A stretch of 64,000 bases of DNA from Sphingosinithalassobacter tenebrarum. Lineage in GTDB: Bacteria; Pseudomonadota; Alphaproteobacteria; Sphingomonadales; Sphingomonadaceae. The position numbers were made by a program, and so were the translations under genes. This document shows positions 9,047-16,711 of this stretch, in pieces; within the stretch, counting starts at the first letter, position 1; the number at the start of each line of letters is the position of its first letter. A model generated the notes under the pieces. It was given only the letters and a program-made list of their open reading frames with translations. It did not search any database and had not been told where the DNA came from. The stretch lies in assembly GCF_011057975.1 (NCBI RefSeq), contig NZ_CP049109.1, forward strand, positions 2,759,001-2,823,000. The letters are read 5' to 3'.

Positions 9047-9452
9047 ATCCGGCCAGCAGCGGCGCGATCCGGGCGCAGCCTTTCGATCCGAAATAAACCC
9101 GATGGGCTGCGATCAGCCCCTCGGCGATTTCCATCACCTCGACCACGTCGATCTGCTCGCCCTCGGGCGTTTCGCGCGGATATTCCCAGATCAGCGTGCG
9201 GCCGTTGGTGAAGTATTCCCCGGTGCGATACCATTTGAGCAAGTCATCGGGCCGCCCCTGCGCCCCGCGCAGCATGAAGGCAAGGATCGCCGCCCGGCCG
9301 CGCAGCACCGGCTCGCTCCCCTGCCCCAGCACCGCCGCGACCAGCGGGCTTTCGAACACCGCGTCCTCGGCATAGAGCGCGGCGAGCGCCTCGATCGCGC
9401 GCGCCTTGGCGTGGTCGTGCCAGGCATGGAAAATGCGTTCGATATCGGTCAT
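9045..9452 (-). CDS. NTF2/SnoaL-like small protein
   Basis: 135 aa, one alpha+beta barrel of the NTF2-like superfamily: an N-terminal helix (IFHAWHDHAKARAIEALAAL), then YAEDAVFESPL, and a strand pair ending in VVEVMEIAEGLIAAHRVYFG. Such proteins are isomerases, dehydratases or binding proteins; no catalytic set can be assigned. Its stop codon lies in the edge of repeat A. It overlaps the upstream acetyltransferase gene by four bases, so the two are co-transcribed. Confidence 0.7.
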   Translation of the reverse strand: MTDIERIFHAWHDHAKARAIEALAALYAEDAVFESPLVAAVLGQGSEPVLRGRAAILAFMLRGAQGRPDDLLKWYRTGEYFTNGRTLIWEYPRETPEGEQIDVVEVMEIAEGLIAAHRVYFGSKGCARIAPLLAG

Positions 9453-9973
9453 CGCGGCGGCTCCGGCTGGTCATCGAGCCGCAGCGCCAGAAAGGCGAGA
9501 TCGAGCCAGCGGCCGAACTTGGCACCGACCTGAGGCACTACGCCTGCGCCCTCGAACCCCAGCTTGCGGTGGAGCGCGATCGACCCGGCGTTGCTCGCGT
9601 CGATCGCGCCGACCATCACGTGCAGCCCGTCGCTGCGGGCGCGTTCGATCAACGCGCGAAGCAGCGCTTCGCCGAACCCCTGCCCGCGCGCATCAGCCGC
9701 GACATAGACCGAATGCTCGACCGTATGGCGAAAGCCGTCATGGGGGCGCCACAGACCGTAGGTGGCATATCCGGCAACCTGCCCCTCGGTTTCCGCAACG
9801 AGCACCGGAAATCCCGCCGCGTTCCGCTCGGCCATCCATGCGCGGCGGTTGTCGAGATCGACGATCGTCTCGTTCCAGATCGCGGTCGTGTTGGCGACGG
9901 CGTCGTTATAGATTGCGAGGATCGCGGGCAGATCGTCGGGAGTCGCGTCGCGGAGGTGCGGCTGGGCCTGCAT
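9449..9973 (-). CDS. GNAT N-acetyltransferase (phosphinothricin/methionine-sulfone type)
   Basis: 174 aa from the ATG at 9973 (an in-frame start at 9991 is also possible). GNAT signatures are LRDATPDDLPAILAIYNDAV, the WMAER segment, VAGYATYGLWRPHDGF and the acetyl-CoA loop with DARGQGFGEALLRALI, followed by GSIALHRKLGFEGAG. This spacing matches the Pat/MnaT group that acetylates amino-acid analogues. It probably has a housekeeping or detoxifying role unrelated to the catabolic genes around it. Confidence 0.85.
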   Translation of the reverse strand: MQAQPHLRDATPDDLPAILAIYNDAVANTTAIWNETIVDLDNRRAWMAERNAAGFPVLVAETEGQVAGYATYGLWRPHDGFRHTVEHSVYVAADARGQGFGEALLRALIERARSDGLHVMVGAIDASNAGSIALHRKLGFEGAGVVPQVGAKFGRWLDLAFLALRLDDQPEPPR

Positions 9974-10013
9974 GGGGGGACGATAGCCCAAGGCACCGGC
10001 TAAAAGCCACTAC

Positions 10014-10148
10014 CTCCGTTTGCCCTGAGCCTGTCGAAGCCTATCCCGAGCGACTGCCGCAGGCAGGCAGTCGAGGGCGGTCGTTCTTCTCTCTTCGCAA
10101 CGATGGAGGAGGAAAAACCGCACTTCGACAAGCTCAGTGCGAACGGAG
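10014..10148. repeat. Inverted repeat B, copy 1
   Basis: Left arm 10014-10039 (CTCCGTTTGCCCTGAGCCTG then TCGAAG) and right arm 10123-10148 (CTTCGACAAGCTCAGTGCG then AACGGAG) are inverted copies with three mismatches, around an 83-base centre. The same arms occur at 17545-17637. The repeat lies just past the 3' end of the TetR gene. Confidence 0.8.
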
Positions 10149-10153
10149 CGAAG

Positions 10154-10720
10154 CTAGGTTCGCTCGCCCCCCACAATCCCGTCCGCCAGCAGCGCCAGCA
10201 CCGGCTCCGCGCTCTCGCCTACATCATCCATCACCCCGTCGAGCGCCATCACCGCAAGCCCGTGCACCATCGCCCAGCAGGCAAGCGTCGCCGCCTGCGC
10301 ATTATCGGGCGCCAGCAGCGTCACGCGCAGCCCCAGCACGCCGAATGCCCTGCCGCTGGCGGGTGGCGTCTGCGCCGCCGCGCAATGATCGGCGAACATC
10401 AATCGATAGAGCGCCGGATGCGCGCGCGCGAAGGCGAGATAAGCGTGGCCCTGCGCGATCAGCGCCGCCCTGCTTCCGCCCGCCGCCATGCCGGCTTCGT
10501 CGGCTGCGGTCAGATCGGCGCCCAGCATTTCGAACCCGCGTCCGGCGACGGCCTGCATCAACGCATCCTTGTCGGCGAAGTGGCGGTAGGGCGCCATCGC
10601 CGAGACGCCCGCGGCCCGCGCGAGCGCGCGCAGGCTGGGCGCGGTTTCGCCCGAAGCGAGCAGCGCCACTGCCTCGTCGACCAGCCGCTGACGGAGAGTC
10701 GCGGTTTCGGCCTCAGTCAT
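10154..10720 (-). CDS. TetR-family regulator
   Basis: 188 aa from the ATG at 10720; the longer open frame upstream covers the divergent gene and is a shadow. The helix-turn-helix is at residues 25-50 (SLRALARAAGVSAMAPYRHF), followed by ADKDALMQAVAGRGFEML. The C-terminal part with AHPALYRLMF is of the TetR_C_33/WHG kind. Two palindromes lie in the 57 bases between this gene and the divergent DUF4188 gene, so it probably represses itself and that gene. Confidence 0.87.
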   Translation of the reverse strand: MTEAETATLRQRLVDEAVALLASGETAPSLRALARAAGVSAMAPYRHFADKDALMQAVAGRGFEMLGADLTAADEAGMAAGGSRAALIAQGHAYLAFARAHPALYRLMFADHCAAAQTPPASGRAFGVLGLRVTLLAPDNAQAATLACWAMVHGLAVMALDGVMDDVGESAEPVLALLADGIVGGERT

Positions 10721-10722
10721 GT

Positions 10723-10762
10723 TTACACTGTAAGCAAATATGCATGTGTGTACACCGTACAC
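10723..10762. promoter_or_regulatory. TetR operator pair between divergent genes
   Basis: TTACA-C-TGTAA (10723-10733) and GTGTAC-ACC-GTACAC (10748-10762) are both perfect inverted repeats. They occupy most of the divergent intergenic space, with centres about 27 bases apart. Position and symmetry fit the operator of the adjacent TetR regulator. Confidence 0.6.
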
Positions 10763-10777
10763 AGCGGAGTGACGTCC

Positions 10778-11410
10778 ATGCAAGCCAAGCCTTCCCGTAT
10801 AACCGTCGACCTTGCCGCCTATCCCGATCTGGTGATGATCCTGCTCGGTTTCCGGCTGCGCAGATTGCGCGCGATTCCGGCACTGCTGCGGATCGGGCGC
10901 GGGCTGGCGGCCATCGATCGCGACCGGCCTGAGGGACTGCTTGCGCACGACTCGCTGCTGTTCGGCTGGAATCATATCGGTATCCGCCAATATTGGCGCG
11001 ACACCGATGCGATGCTCGCCTTCACCCGCGACCAGCCACATGGCGGCTGGTGGCGCGATTTCCTGCGCGATCAGCAGGGCAGCGGCTTCTGGCACGAAAC
11101 CTATACGCGCGGCGGAATCGAAGCGGTCTATGTGGCGATGCCGGATGCGCCGGGGCTCGGGACGTTCGCGCCGCGGATCGATGCGGTGGGGCCGATGCTA
11201 ACTTCGCGCGAGCGGCTGGCGCGGGATGCGGCGCGGGTGGCGCCGCCGCAGTCCTCTGGTTTCGACATTCCTCCCCCGGAGGGGGAGGGGGGACCGCGTA
11301 GCGGTGGAGGGGTAGTTTCCACGAACGAGTCGCGCGTGGCTTACCCCTCCACCATCGCTACGCGACGGTCCCCCTCCCCTTTCAGGGGAGGAATTTGCAG
11401 CCAAAACTAA
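10778..11410 (+). CDS. DUF4188 / monooxygenase-like protein with repeat-derived tail
   Basis: 210 aa from the ATG at 10778. Residues 1-160 match the DUF4188 family: VDLAAYPDLVMILLGFRLRR, HIGIRQYWRDTDAMLAFTR, then PHGGWWRDFL and FWHETYTRGGIEAVYVAMP. These are ferredoxin-like-fold proteins sometimes called monooxygenase family. From about residue 164 the reading frame passes through repeat A (PPPEGEGGPRSGGG), so the last 47 residues are repeat-encoded and of low complexity; the native protein probably ended near residue 165. It is divergent from a TetR gene with paired operators. Confidence 0.75.
   Translation: MQAKPSRITVDLAAYPDLVMILLGFRLRRLRAIPALLRIGRGLAAIDRDRPEGLLAHDSLLFGWNHIGIRQYWRDTDAMLAFTRDQPHGGWWRDFLRDQQGSGFWHETYTRGGIEAVYVAMPDAPGLGTFAPRIDAVGPMLTSRERLARDAARVAPPQSSGFDIPPPEGEGGPRSGGGVVSTNESRVAYPSTIATRRSPSPFRGGICSQN
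11267..11395. repeat. Palindromic intergenic repeat A, copy 2 (inside a coding frame)
   Basis: Same architecture as the copy at 8897: ATTCCTCCCCC, GGTGGAGGGGTA, a variable centre, TACCCCTCCACC, and CCCCTTTCAGGGGAGGAATT. Unlike the other copies it sits before the stop codon of its neighbour and is translated as the tail of the DUF4188 protein. Confidence 0.85.
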
Positions 11411-11486
11411 CGGCCCGGAAGCCGAAGCCTCCGGGCCGCTCGATATTCAGCTCCGCCGCGTCACGCGGCGGTAGAAGCGCCTGAAA

Positions 11487-12809
11487 TCAGGCGGCTTCCT
11501 TGCCCTTCTGGGCGTGCTGCTTGAACATCTTCATCAGATCGCCCGAAGTGATCGGGCGGCTGGTGCCTTCCTCGACCGGGCGCGCGCCGCCCGAGGATTT
11601 GAGCGAAATGTCGACGCCGTCCTTCTCCGCCTGCGCACGCAGCGCGCCGACAGTCAGGTCTTCCTTCGCATGATGCGCGAACATGTCGAAGTTGAACCAC
11701 TTCATCGCATTGCCGTGCGTGATCTTGTCGATCTGGCCGTCGGTGAGGTGCTTGATCGAATCCCAGAGATATTCAGGGACTTCCGGCCACAGCGTGTCGC
11801 TGTGCGGATAATCGCATTCATATGCGATATTGTCCTCGCCGATATATTCGATGTTCTGCAGCCCGAACTTGTCGTCGATGAAGCAGTTGAGGAAGTGCTT
11901 CTTGAAGATTTCGCTCGGCTTGATGTCCTGGAAAATGGTGTTCGTCCAGGCCTTGTGCCGCCAGTTCGAATAATCGGCGCGCTCCATGAAATAGGGCACC
12001 CAGCCGATGCCGCCTTCCGAAAGCGCGATGCGCAGCGACGGATAATCGTGCAGCGCCTTCAGCTGCAGCCAGTCCGCCGCACCGGTCGCGATCGACATCG
12101 GCATCGTCGTGATCCACGCCTCGATCGGCGTTTCGACCGAGGCATGCGGCGCCGGGTTGCCCGCACCGATATGACAGCAGATCGTCATGTCGGTCTCGGT
12201 AATCGCCTTCCAGAACGGCTCCCAATATTCATTGTGGATGCTCGGCAGGCCCAGCACGGTCGGGTTTTCGGTGACCGAGACGGCCTTCGCGCCCTTCTTG
12301 GCGACGCGATGGATTTCGGCGACCGTCGCGTCCATGTCCCAGGTGGGCAGGATCGCGCAGGGAATGAATCGGCCTGGATGCGCGCCGCACCATTCGTCGA
12401 TATGCCAGTCGTTATAGGCACGCAGATGCGTCGCCGCGGCCTTCTTGTCGGGCGCCTTGTGGAAGCGGCCACCGTCGAAACCGACCGCCGAGCCGAAGTT
12501 GAGCGAAGCGGCGATGCCGTTGACGTTCATGTCGTCGATGCGCGCATCGACGTCCCACACGCCCTTGCGCAGCTGCTCGAGCGAGGTCGGCTCCATGCCG
12601 TACTCCTCGAGCGGGCGGCCGACAACGGCGTTGAGGCCGACCGACGGCAGGAACATGCCCTGATATTCCCAGGCGCTCGTGCCGTTTTCATCGACCACGA
12701 ACTGCGGAGCGGACTCGAGATCGGCACCGGACAGGTGGTTCTTGAACATGTCGGGGGGTTCGCTGATGTGATCGTCGACACTGATCAGCACCATATCGTT
12801 CTTTTCCAT
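11487..12809 (-). CDS. Amidohydrolase family 2 (ACMSD-like fold) protein
   Basis: 440 aa from the ATG at 12809, which follows GGAGAGAGCA. The N-terminal metal motif is ISVDDHISEPPDMF. Other family marks are FGSAVGFDGGRFH, CCHIGAGNPAPHAS, the LSEGGIGWVPYFMERAD block and the terminal YECDYPHSDTLWPEVPEYL with a catalytic Asp. Members are metal-dependent decarboxylases or hydrolases of aromatic or oxo acids. It is the last gene of a minus-strand run starting with the P450 at 16442, so it may act on a product of that run. It ends about 90 bases before repeat A copy 2. Confidence 0.85.
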   Translation of the reverse strand: MEKNDMVLISVDDHISEPPDMFKNHLSGADLESAPQFVVDENGTSAWEYQGMFLPSVGLNAVVGRPLEEYGMEPTSLEQLRKGVWDVDARIDDMNVNGIAASLNFGSAVGFDGGRFHKAPDKKAAATHLRAYNDWHIDEWCGAHPGRFIPCAILPTWDMDATVAEIHRVAKKGAKAVSVTENPTVLGLPSIHNEYWEPFWKAITETDMTICCHIGAGNPAPHASVETPIEAWITTMPMSIATGAADWLQLKALHDYPSLRIALSEGGIGWVPYFMERADYSNWRHKAWTNTIFQDIKPSEIFKKHFLNCFIDDKFGLQNIEYIGEDNIAYECDYPHSDTLWPEVPEYLWDSIKHLTDGQIDKITHGNAMKWFNFDMFAHHAKEDLTVGALRAQAEKDGVDISLKSSGGARPVEEGTSRPITSGDLMKMFKQHAQKGKEAA

Positions 12810-12861
12810 TGCTCTCTCCATTCTCCGCGCTTGCGGTGTTCGTCGTGGATGGTTCGGCGGC

Positions 12862-13608
12862 TTATTCTGCCGGTTCCGCCGCTCCGGCTGTTTCTTCCGC
12901 GAGCGGCCCATCCCTGCCGCTGCTGAAATCGCGCGTGGTCCCTTCAATATAACAGGCAGACCCTCGGTTTTTCTCCTGAAAAGTATAGCATTGACCGATC
13001 GGAAGCTTCGATTTGTCGGTTCGCACCCGATCCGAAATGTCGCGACCATTCGCCAGGATCGTTCCCCAGCGCAAAATCCGCGCATATTCCTGCCGCTCGG
13101 GCGAAAGCGACTTGATCCAGTCGCCGAGCTTGAACAGCGACTGGCCCGCGACTTCCTCGGGCGCGGTGAGCGTGAAGCGTTCGTGGCTCCAGCGCAGCAC
13201 CGGCTCCCCGTCGCGGCGCAGTTCGGCAGTGACTTCGCCGTCGACCGCGTCGCAGCTCAGGATATCGTAGGTCAGCGGCGCATCGTCCCCGGCATGCGCC
13301 GCGCCGAGCACCGCCAGGTCGAACAGATGCGTGCAATTCTGCTGCTTTTCGGCGGTCGTGCGCGATGCCTCGTCGAGCGGCATGCCGGTGAAGCTGTCCA
13401 CCAGCACCGCCACCGCCCCCGGACAGGTCGTCCAGGGAATGCGGATCATCTCCGGCTCGACCTGGGTGATCGCCGCGCCGTCATGGTGCAGCGTCACGGC
13501 CATGTGATGATAATCGTCCTCGACCGCCGTGCGCACTAGCCCGGCTTCGGGGACCACCCGAAACCGGCGCCGGAAGCCGGGAAGATCGTCGAGGCGCGCT
13601 TCGGCCAT
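12862..13608 (-). CDS. DUF2889 domain protein
   Basis: 248 aa from the ATG at 13608. It carries the DUF2889 hallmarks: DDYHHMAVTLHHDG, then IPWTTCPGAVAVLVD, and a conserved KQQNCTHLFDLAVL with Cys and His that could bind metal or a ligand (about residues 87-100). The biochemical role of the family is unknown to me; it often appears in CoA-dependent catabolic clusters. Here it sits one base from the thiolase-fold gene and 52 bases before the amidohydrolase gene, in one operon. The last 20 residues are rich in Ala and Glu. Confidence 0.75.
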   Translation of the reverse strand: MAEARLDDLPGFRRRFRVVPEAGLVRTAVEDDYHHMAVTLHHDGAAITQVEPEMIRIPWTTCPGAVAVLVDSFTGMPLDEASRTTAEKQQNCTHLFDLAVLGAAHAGDDAPLTYDILSCDAVDGEVTAELRRDGEPVLRWSHERFTLTAPEEVAGQSLFKLGDWIKSLSPERQEYARILRWGTILANGRDISDRVRTDKSKLPIGQCYTFQEKNRGSACYIEGTTRDFSSGRDGPLAEETAGAAEPAE

Positions 13609-13609
13609 C

Positions 13610-14770
13610 CTAGTCCTTCGCCAGCAGCAATGCCGTGGCGAGCGGACCGCCGCCCGATGTCGCCACCGCGACCTTGGGATCATTGGCCACTTGCCGCTCG
13701 CCGCCCTCGCCGCGCAACTGCACCACCGCTTCATGCGCGAAGCCGAAGCCGTGGAGCCGCCCGCCGCCGAGCTGGCCGCCGCCGGTATTGACCGGCAATT
13801 CGCCGTCGAGTGCGATCCGCTTGCCGCCTTCGAGGAAGTCGCCCGCCTCGCCGACCTTGCAGAAGCCGAGCCCTTCGAGCCAGGTCACGGCGTTGAAGCT
13901 GAACCCGTCATAAAGCTGTGCCACATCAACGTCTTCTGCAGTGTAATCGGTGTTCTTCCACAGATCGCGCCCAGTCGGATAGGCGGCGACCCATTCGGCC
14001 TGGTCCCAGCTATAGCGCTCGACCGTACCTGCAGACGCGGCGACGCGAACCGGCGTCGTCTTCACTTCGCCCAGCGCATCGCCAGCCGACACGATCAGCA
14101 CCGTCGAAGCGTCGGTGAAGCGATCGCAGTCATAGAGGCAGAAGGGCTCGGAGATCATCCGCGAGGACATGTATTTGTCCATCGTCAGCGGTTCGCGCAC
14201 CAGGGCGCGCGGGTTCTTCGCCGAATTGGCCGTATCGGTCAGCGCGATCTGCGCGAGTTGTTCGCGCGTCATCCCATATTTCCTGAAATGGCGCATCGCG
14301 AACTGGCCGATCCAGTTCGCCGCCGAGATGGCATTGAACGGCGCGGTCCATTGCTGGCCGCCATCGACGCGGTCGCGCCGCATCGGCGGAAATTCCTCGG
14401 GCCGCGACAGGGCCGCCGCCTCGTACACCGTGCGGAAGCAGATGATGTGGCGCGCCAGCCCCTGCTTGATCGCGCCGACCGCTTCGACCACGGCGCCGAG
14501 CTGCGAGCTGATTTCGCCGCCCCCGGCATACCAGGTCGGCTTGATACCGAGCGCGTCGATCAGCTCATCGGCGCCGATCGGCGAGAAGCCGAGAAAGATC
14601 GGCATCCGGCCGGGATAAGTCGAAACGCCGTCGATCTGGTCGATCGTCAGCCCTGCATCGTCGAGTGCTTCCTTGACCGCGTCGACCGTCAGCAGCAGCG
14701 GATGCCGCGTCAGGCGGACACCGACCTCGGACTGACCGATCCCGGTAATATAGGCTTCGCTATCGGCCAT
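13610..14770 (-). CDS. Thiolase-fold lipid-transfer-type protein (Ltp2-like aldolase candidate)
   Basis: 386 aa from the ATG at 14770. It has the SCP2/lipid-transfer thiolase fold (AYITGIGQSEVG at the N terminus, VAQLYDGFSFNAVTWLEGLG and a GGGQLGGGRLHGFG loop near residue 330-342). The usual nucleophile region reads GGGEISSQLGA (residues 83-93) without a Cys, so it cannot be a classical thiolase. Ltp2 of steroid degraders also lacks that Cys and, paired with a DUF35 protein, cleaves a beta-hydroxyacyl-CoA by retro-aldol reaction; Tyr287 here falls where an Ltp2 catalytic Tyr is expected. The DUF35 gene directly upstream supports the same role, as inference. Confidence 0.75.
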   Translation of the reverse strand: MADSEAYITGIGQSEVGVRLTRHPLLLTVDAVKEALDDAGLTIDQIDGVSTYPGRMPIFLGFSPIGADELIDALGIKPTWYAGGGEISSQLGAVVEAVGAIKQGLARHIICFRTVYEAAALSRPEEFPPMRRDRVDGGQQWTAPFNAISAANWIGQFAMRHFRKYGMTREQLAQIALTDTANSAKNPRALVREPLTMDKYMSSRMISEPFCLYDCDRFTDASTVLIVSAGDALGEVKTTPVRVAASAGTVERYSWDQAEWVAAYPTGRDLWKNTDYTAEDVDVAQLYDGFSFNAVTWLEGLGFCKVGEAGDFLEGGKRIALDGELPVNTGGGQLGGGRLHGFGFAHEAVVQLRGEGGERQVANDPKVAVATSGGGPLATALLLAKD

Positions 14771-14771
14771 C

Positions 14772-15182
14772 TCAGGCGTCCTCCCCGATCTTTTCGAACA
14801 GCGGCAGCCACACATCCTCTTCTTGAAGGAAAGTGACCTTCACCTTGTCGCCGATATTCACGTCCTCGACCGGGCAATTGACGATGTTGGTCGTCAGAAA
14901 CACGCCCGGCGCACCATCCAGCGCGACGCGTGCGATCACGAACGGCACTTCCATGTCGCGCATGAAGGGCTGGTGATTGATCGTGAAGGTGTCGACCGTT
15001 GCGGTGCCGGGCACCGCTTCGGGTGCGACATTTTCGGACAGGCAGTTGCGGCACACCGGCCGCGGCGGATGCACCCAGGTGCCGCAATCGCCGCAATGAT
15101 AGATGCGCAGCTCGCCCTGCTCGCCACCGGTCCAGAAGTCACGGTTGACGGCATCAAGCTTCGGCAAGGGCCGGTTCGCCAT
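14772..15182 (-). CDS. DUF35 zinc-ribbon/OB-fold acyl-CoA binding protein
   Basis: 136 aa. The zinc ribbon is plain: Cys30, Cys33, Cys44 and Cys47 (CGDC and CRNC), followed by an OB-fold with ATVDTFTINHQPF and VFLTTNIVNCPVEDVNIGDKV. Such proteins bind the CoA ester and partner thiolase-fold enzymes; in steroid catabolism the pair is a side-chain aldolase. One base separates it from the thiolase-fold gene downstream and three from the P450 gene upstream, so the three are tightly co-transcribed. Confidence 0.85.
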   Translation of the reverse strand: MANRPLPKLDAVNRDFWTGGEQGELRIYHCGDCGTWVHPPRPVCRNCLSENVAPEAVPGTATVDTFTINHQPFMRDMEVPFVIARVALDGAPGVFLTTNIVNCPVEDVNIGDKVKVTFLQEEDVWLPLFEKIGEDA

Positions 15183-15185
15183 GCG

Positions 15186-16442
15186 TCAGGCCTCCCAGGT
15201 CAGCCAGAGCGCGTCGGGACCGATCACATGGCCGCCATGATAGGTGACCTTATGCTCGGGATCGAGCCGGAACTCGGGCATGCGCGCGAGCAGTTCCTCA
15301 TAGAGGATCTGCAGTTCGATCCGCGCAAGGTGCGAGCCGAGGCAGCGATGCGGGCCGCCGCCAAAGGCGATATGCACATTGTTCTCGCGCTTCATGTTGA
15401 ATTCGGCCGGGTTCTTATACTCGGTGGGATCGAGATCGGCGCCGGGCAGGAACAGCATCGCGCGGTCGTTGGCCTGCATCGGCGCGCCGTGGAATTCGAT
15501 GTCGCGCGTCACGCGGCGCACCGGCACGGTGAAGGTATAGCGGCGCAGCAATTCCTCGGCTGCTTCGGGGATCAGCTTGGGTTCGGCGCGCAGCCTGGCC
15601 TGAAGCTCAAGGTCGCTGGCGAGGCGATGCACCCCATGCCCCATTCCGTTCATCACCGTGTCGAGCCCGGCGATGAACAGCAGGACGGCGTAATTCTCCA
15701 TATCCTCGATCGTCATCGGCCGGCCGTCGATTTCGGTCTGCCAGAGCATCGAGATGATGTCGTCCTGCGGATTGTCGCGGCGTTCGAGGATCGTGTCGCG
15801 CATGATCGCGGCGCAGCGGATCATGCGCTGCGCCATCGAGGCGGCGTCGAGGCTGATCGCCGCAAGATGCTCTTCGACCAGCTTGCGATATTCCGCCTGA
15901 CGATCGAGCGGCAGGCCGAACATCTTGAGGAACACCTGCACCGGCATCGGCTCGGCGACTTCGGTCATGAAGTTCGCCTTGCCCTTGGGTTTCATCGAGT
16001 CGATCAGTTCGCCGGCGAGCTTGCGGATATCGCCCTTGAGCGCCGCCATCGCCTTGGGCGAAAAGGTCTTTTGCAGCGGCGCGCGATATTTGGTGTGCTC
16101 GGGCGGATCGAGGTTGATCGGCACCGCCATCGGCACGCGCGGCATATCGGCAGGCATCGACGCCATCATCGCCTTGATCTGCGCGGCGGGGATGACTTCG
16201 CTGGAGAATATTTCGGTGTCGCGCGAAGCTTCGAAATTGGCCTTGTGGCTGACGATCATCCAGTGGCCGCCATTGCGCGGCGTCCAGAAGACCGGCGGCG
16301 CCTGCTCGATCAGGCCCAGGATGCGCTCGTGCGGCGCTTCACGATATTCGGGGTCGTTGAACAGGTCGAAATCGTAGCAGACCGATTCCGGGACATGATC
16401 CGGCCGTTCCACGGCCGGGCTCAACGTAGCAGCTTCCGACAT
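15186..16442 (-). CDS. Cytochrome P450
   Basis: 418 aa from the ATG at 16442, preceded by GGAGAGAGAA. The heme-binding loop is FGGGPHRCLG with Cys367, the I-helix oxygen-activation motif is FIAGLDT near residue 245, and the ExxR pair is in EELLRRY. It is a soluble bacterial class I enzyme and needs a ferredoxin; [2Fe-2S] ferredoxins are encoded at 32010 and 54002 but not beside it. It heads the operon P450-DUF35-thiolase-fold-DUF2889-amidohydrolase. A hydroxylation before an aldol-type cleavage is a reasonable reading. Substrate unknown. Confidence 0.9.
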   Translation of the reverse strand: MSEAATLSPAVERPDHVPESVCYDFDLFNDPEYREAPHERILGLIEQAPPVFWTPRNGGHWMIVSHKANFEASRDTEIFSSEVIPAAQIKAMMASMPADMPRVPMAVPINLDPPEHTKYRAPLQKTFSPKAMAALKGDIRKLAGELIDSMKPKGKANFMTEVAEPMPVQVFLKMFGLPLDRQAEYRKLVEEHLAAISLDAASMAQRMIRCAAIMRDTILERRDNPQDDIISMLWQTEIDGRPMTIEDMENYAVLLFIAGLDTVMNGMGHGVHRLASDLELQARLRAEPKLIPEAAEELLRRYTFTVPVRRVTRDIEFHGAPMQANDRAMLFLPGADLDPTEYKNPAEFNMKRENNVHIAFGGGPHRCLGSHLARIELQILYEELLARMPEFRLDPEHKVTYHGGHVIGPDALWLTWEA

Positions 16443-16711
16443 TTCTCTCTCCGATCGCTTCATTACTAAGCTTGCTAAGCTCTTGTCGGAATCGGACGCC
16501 AAACGCAAGCTCGCACACCACCCTTCGAAGACCGGCCGTGCCGGTTCTCCGTCGAGCGCATCGTCAGTGTGCCGTTCATGGCTTCAGATACAATCGCGCG
16601 GCGTCGCGAAGGCAATCAATACCGCTCTGGCGATTGCGCGCCGCTTTGCGCCGCGCGCGCCGCACGGTACGACGCCGGGCAAAGCCAATGCGCCGTGAGA
16701 GGAGACCCGCC
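16443..16711. promoter_or_regulatory. Divergent promoter region of P450 and crotonase operons
   Basis: 269 bases without a credible gene. Near the P450 start is a direct repeat, CTAAGCTTG and CTAAGCTCTTG (about 16467-16484). A perfect hairpin ACCGGC-CGT-GCCGGT is at 16531-16545. These could be operator and transcript-end elements. No regulator gene is adjacent. Confidence 0.35.

Noticed and set aside
8857..9050. Repeat-rich spacers considered as CRISPR or as integron attC sites
   Set aside because: No regular repeat-spacer spacing, no cas genes, no integrase, and the symmetric arms are of REP/BIME style.
13610..14770. Thiolase-fold gene considered as an ordinary acetyl-CoA acetyltransferase
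   Set aside because: No Cys in the nucleophile region and a DUF35 partner gene next to it; the degradative thiolase of the window is at 37778.
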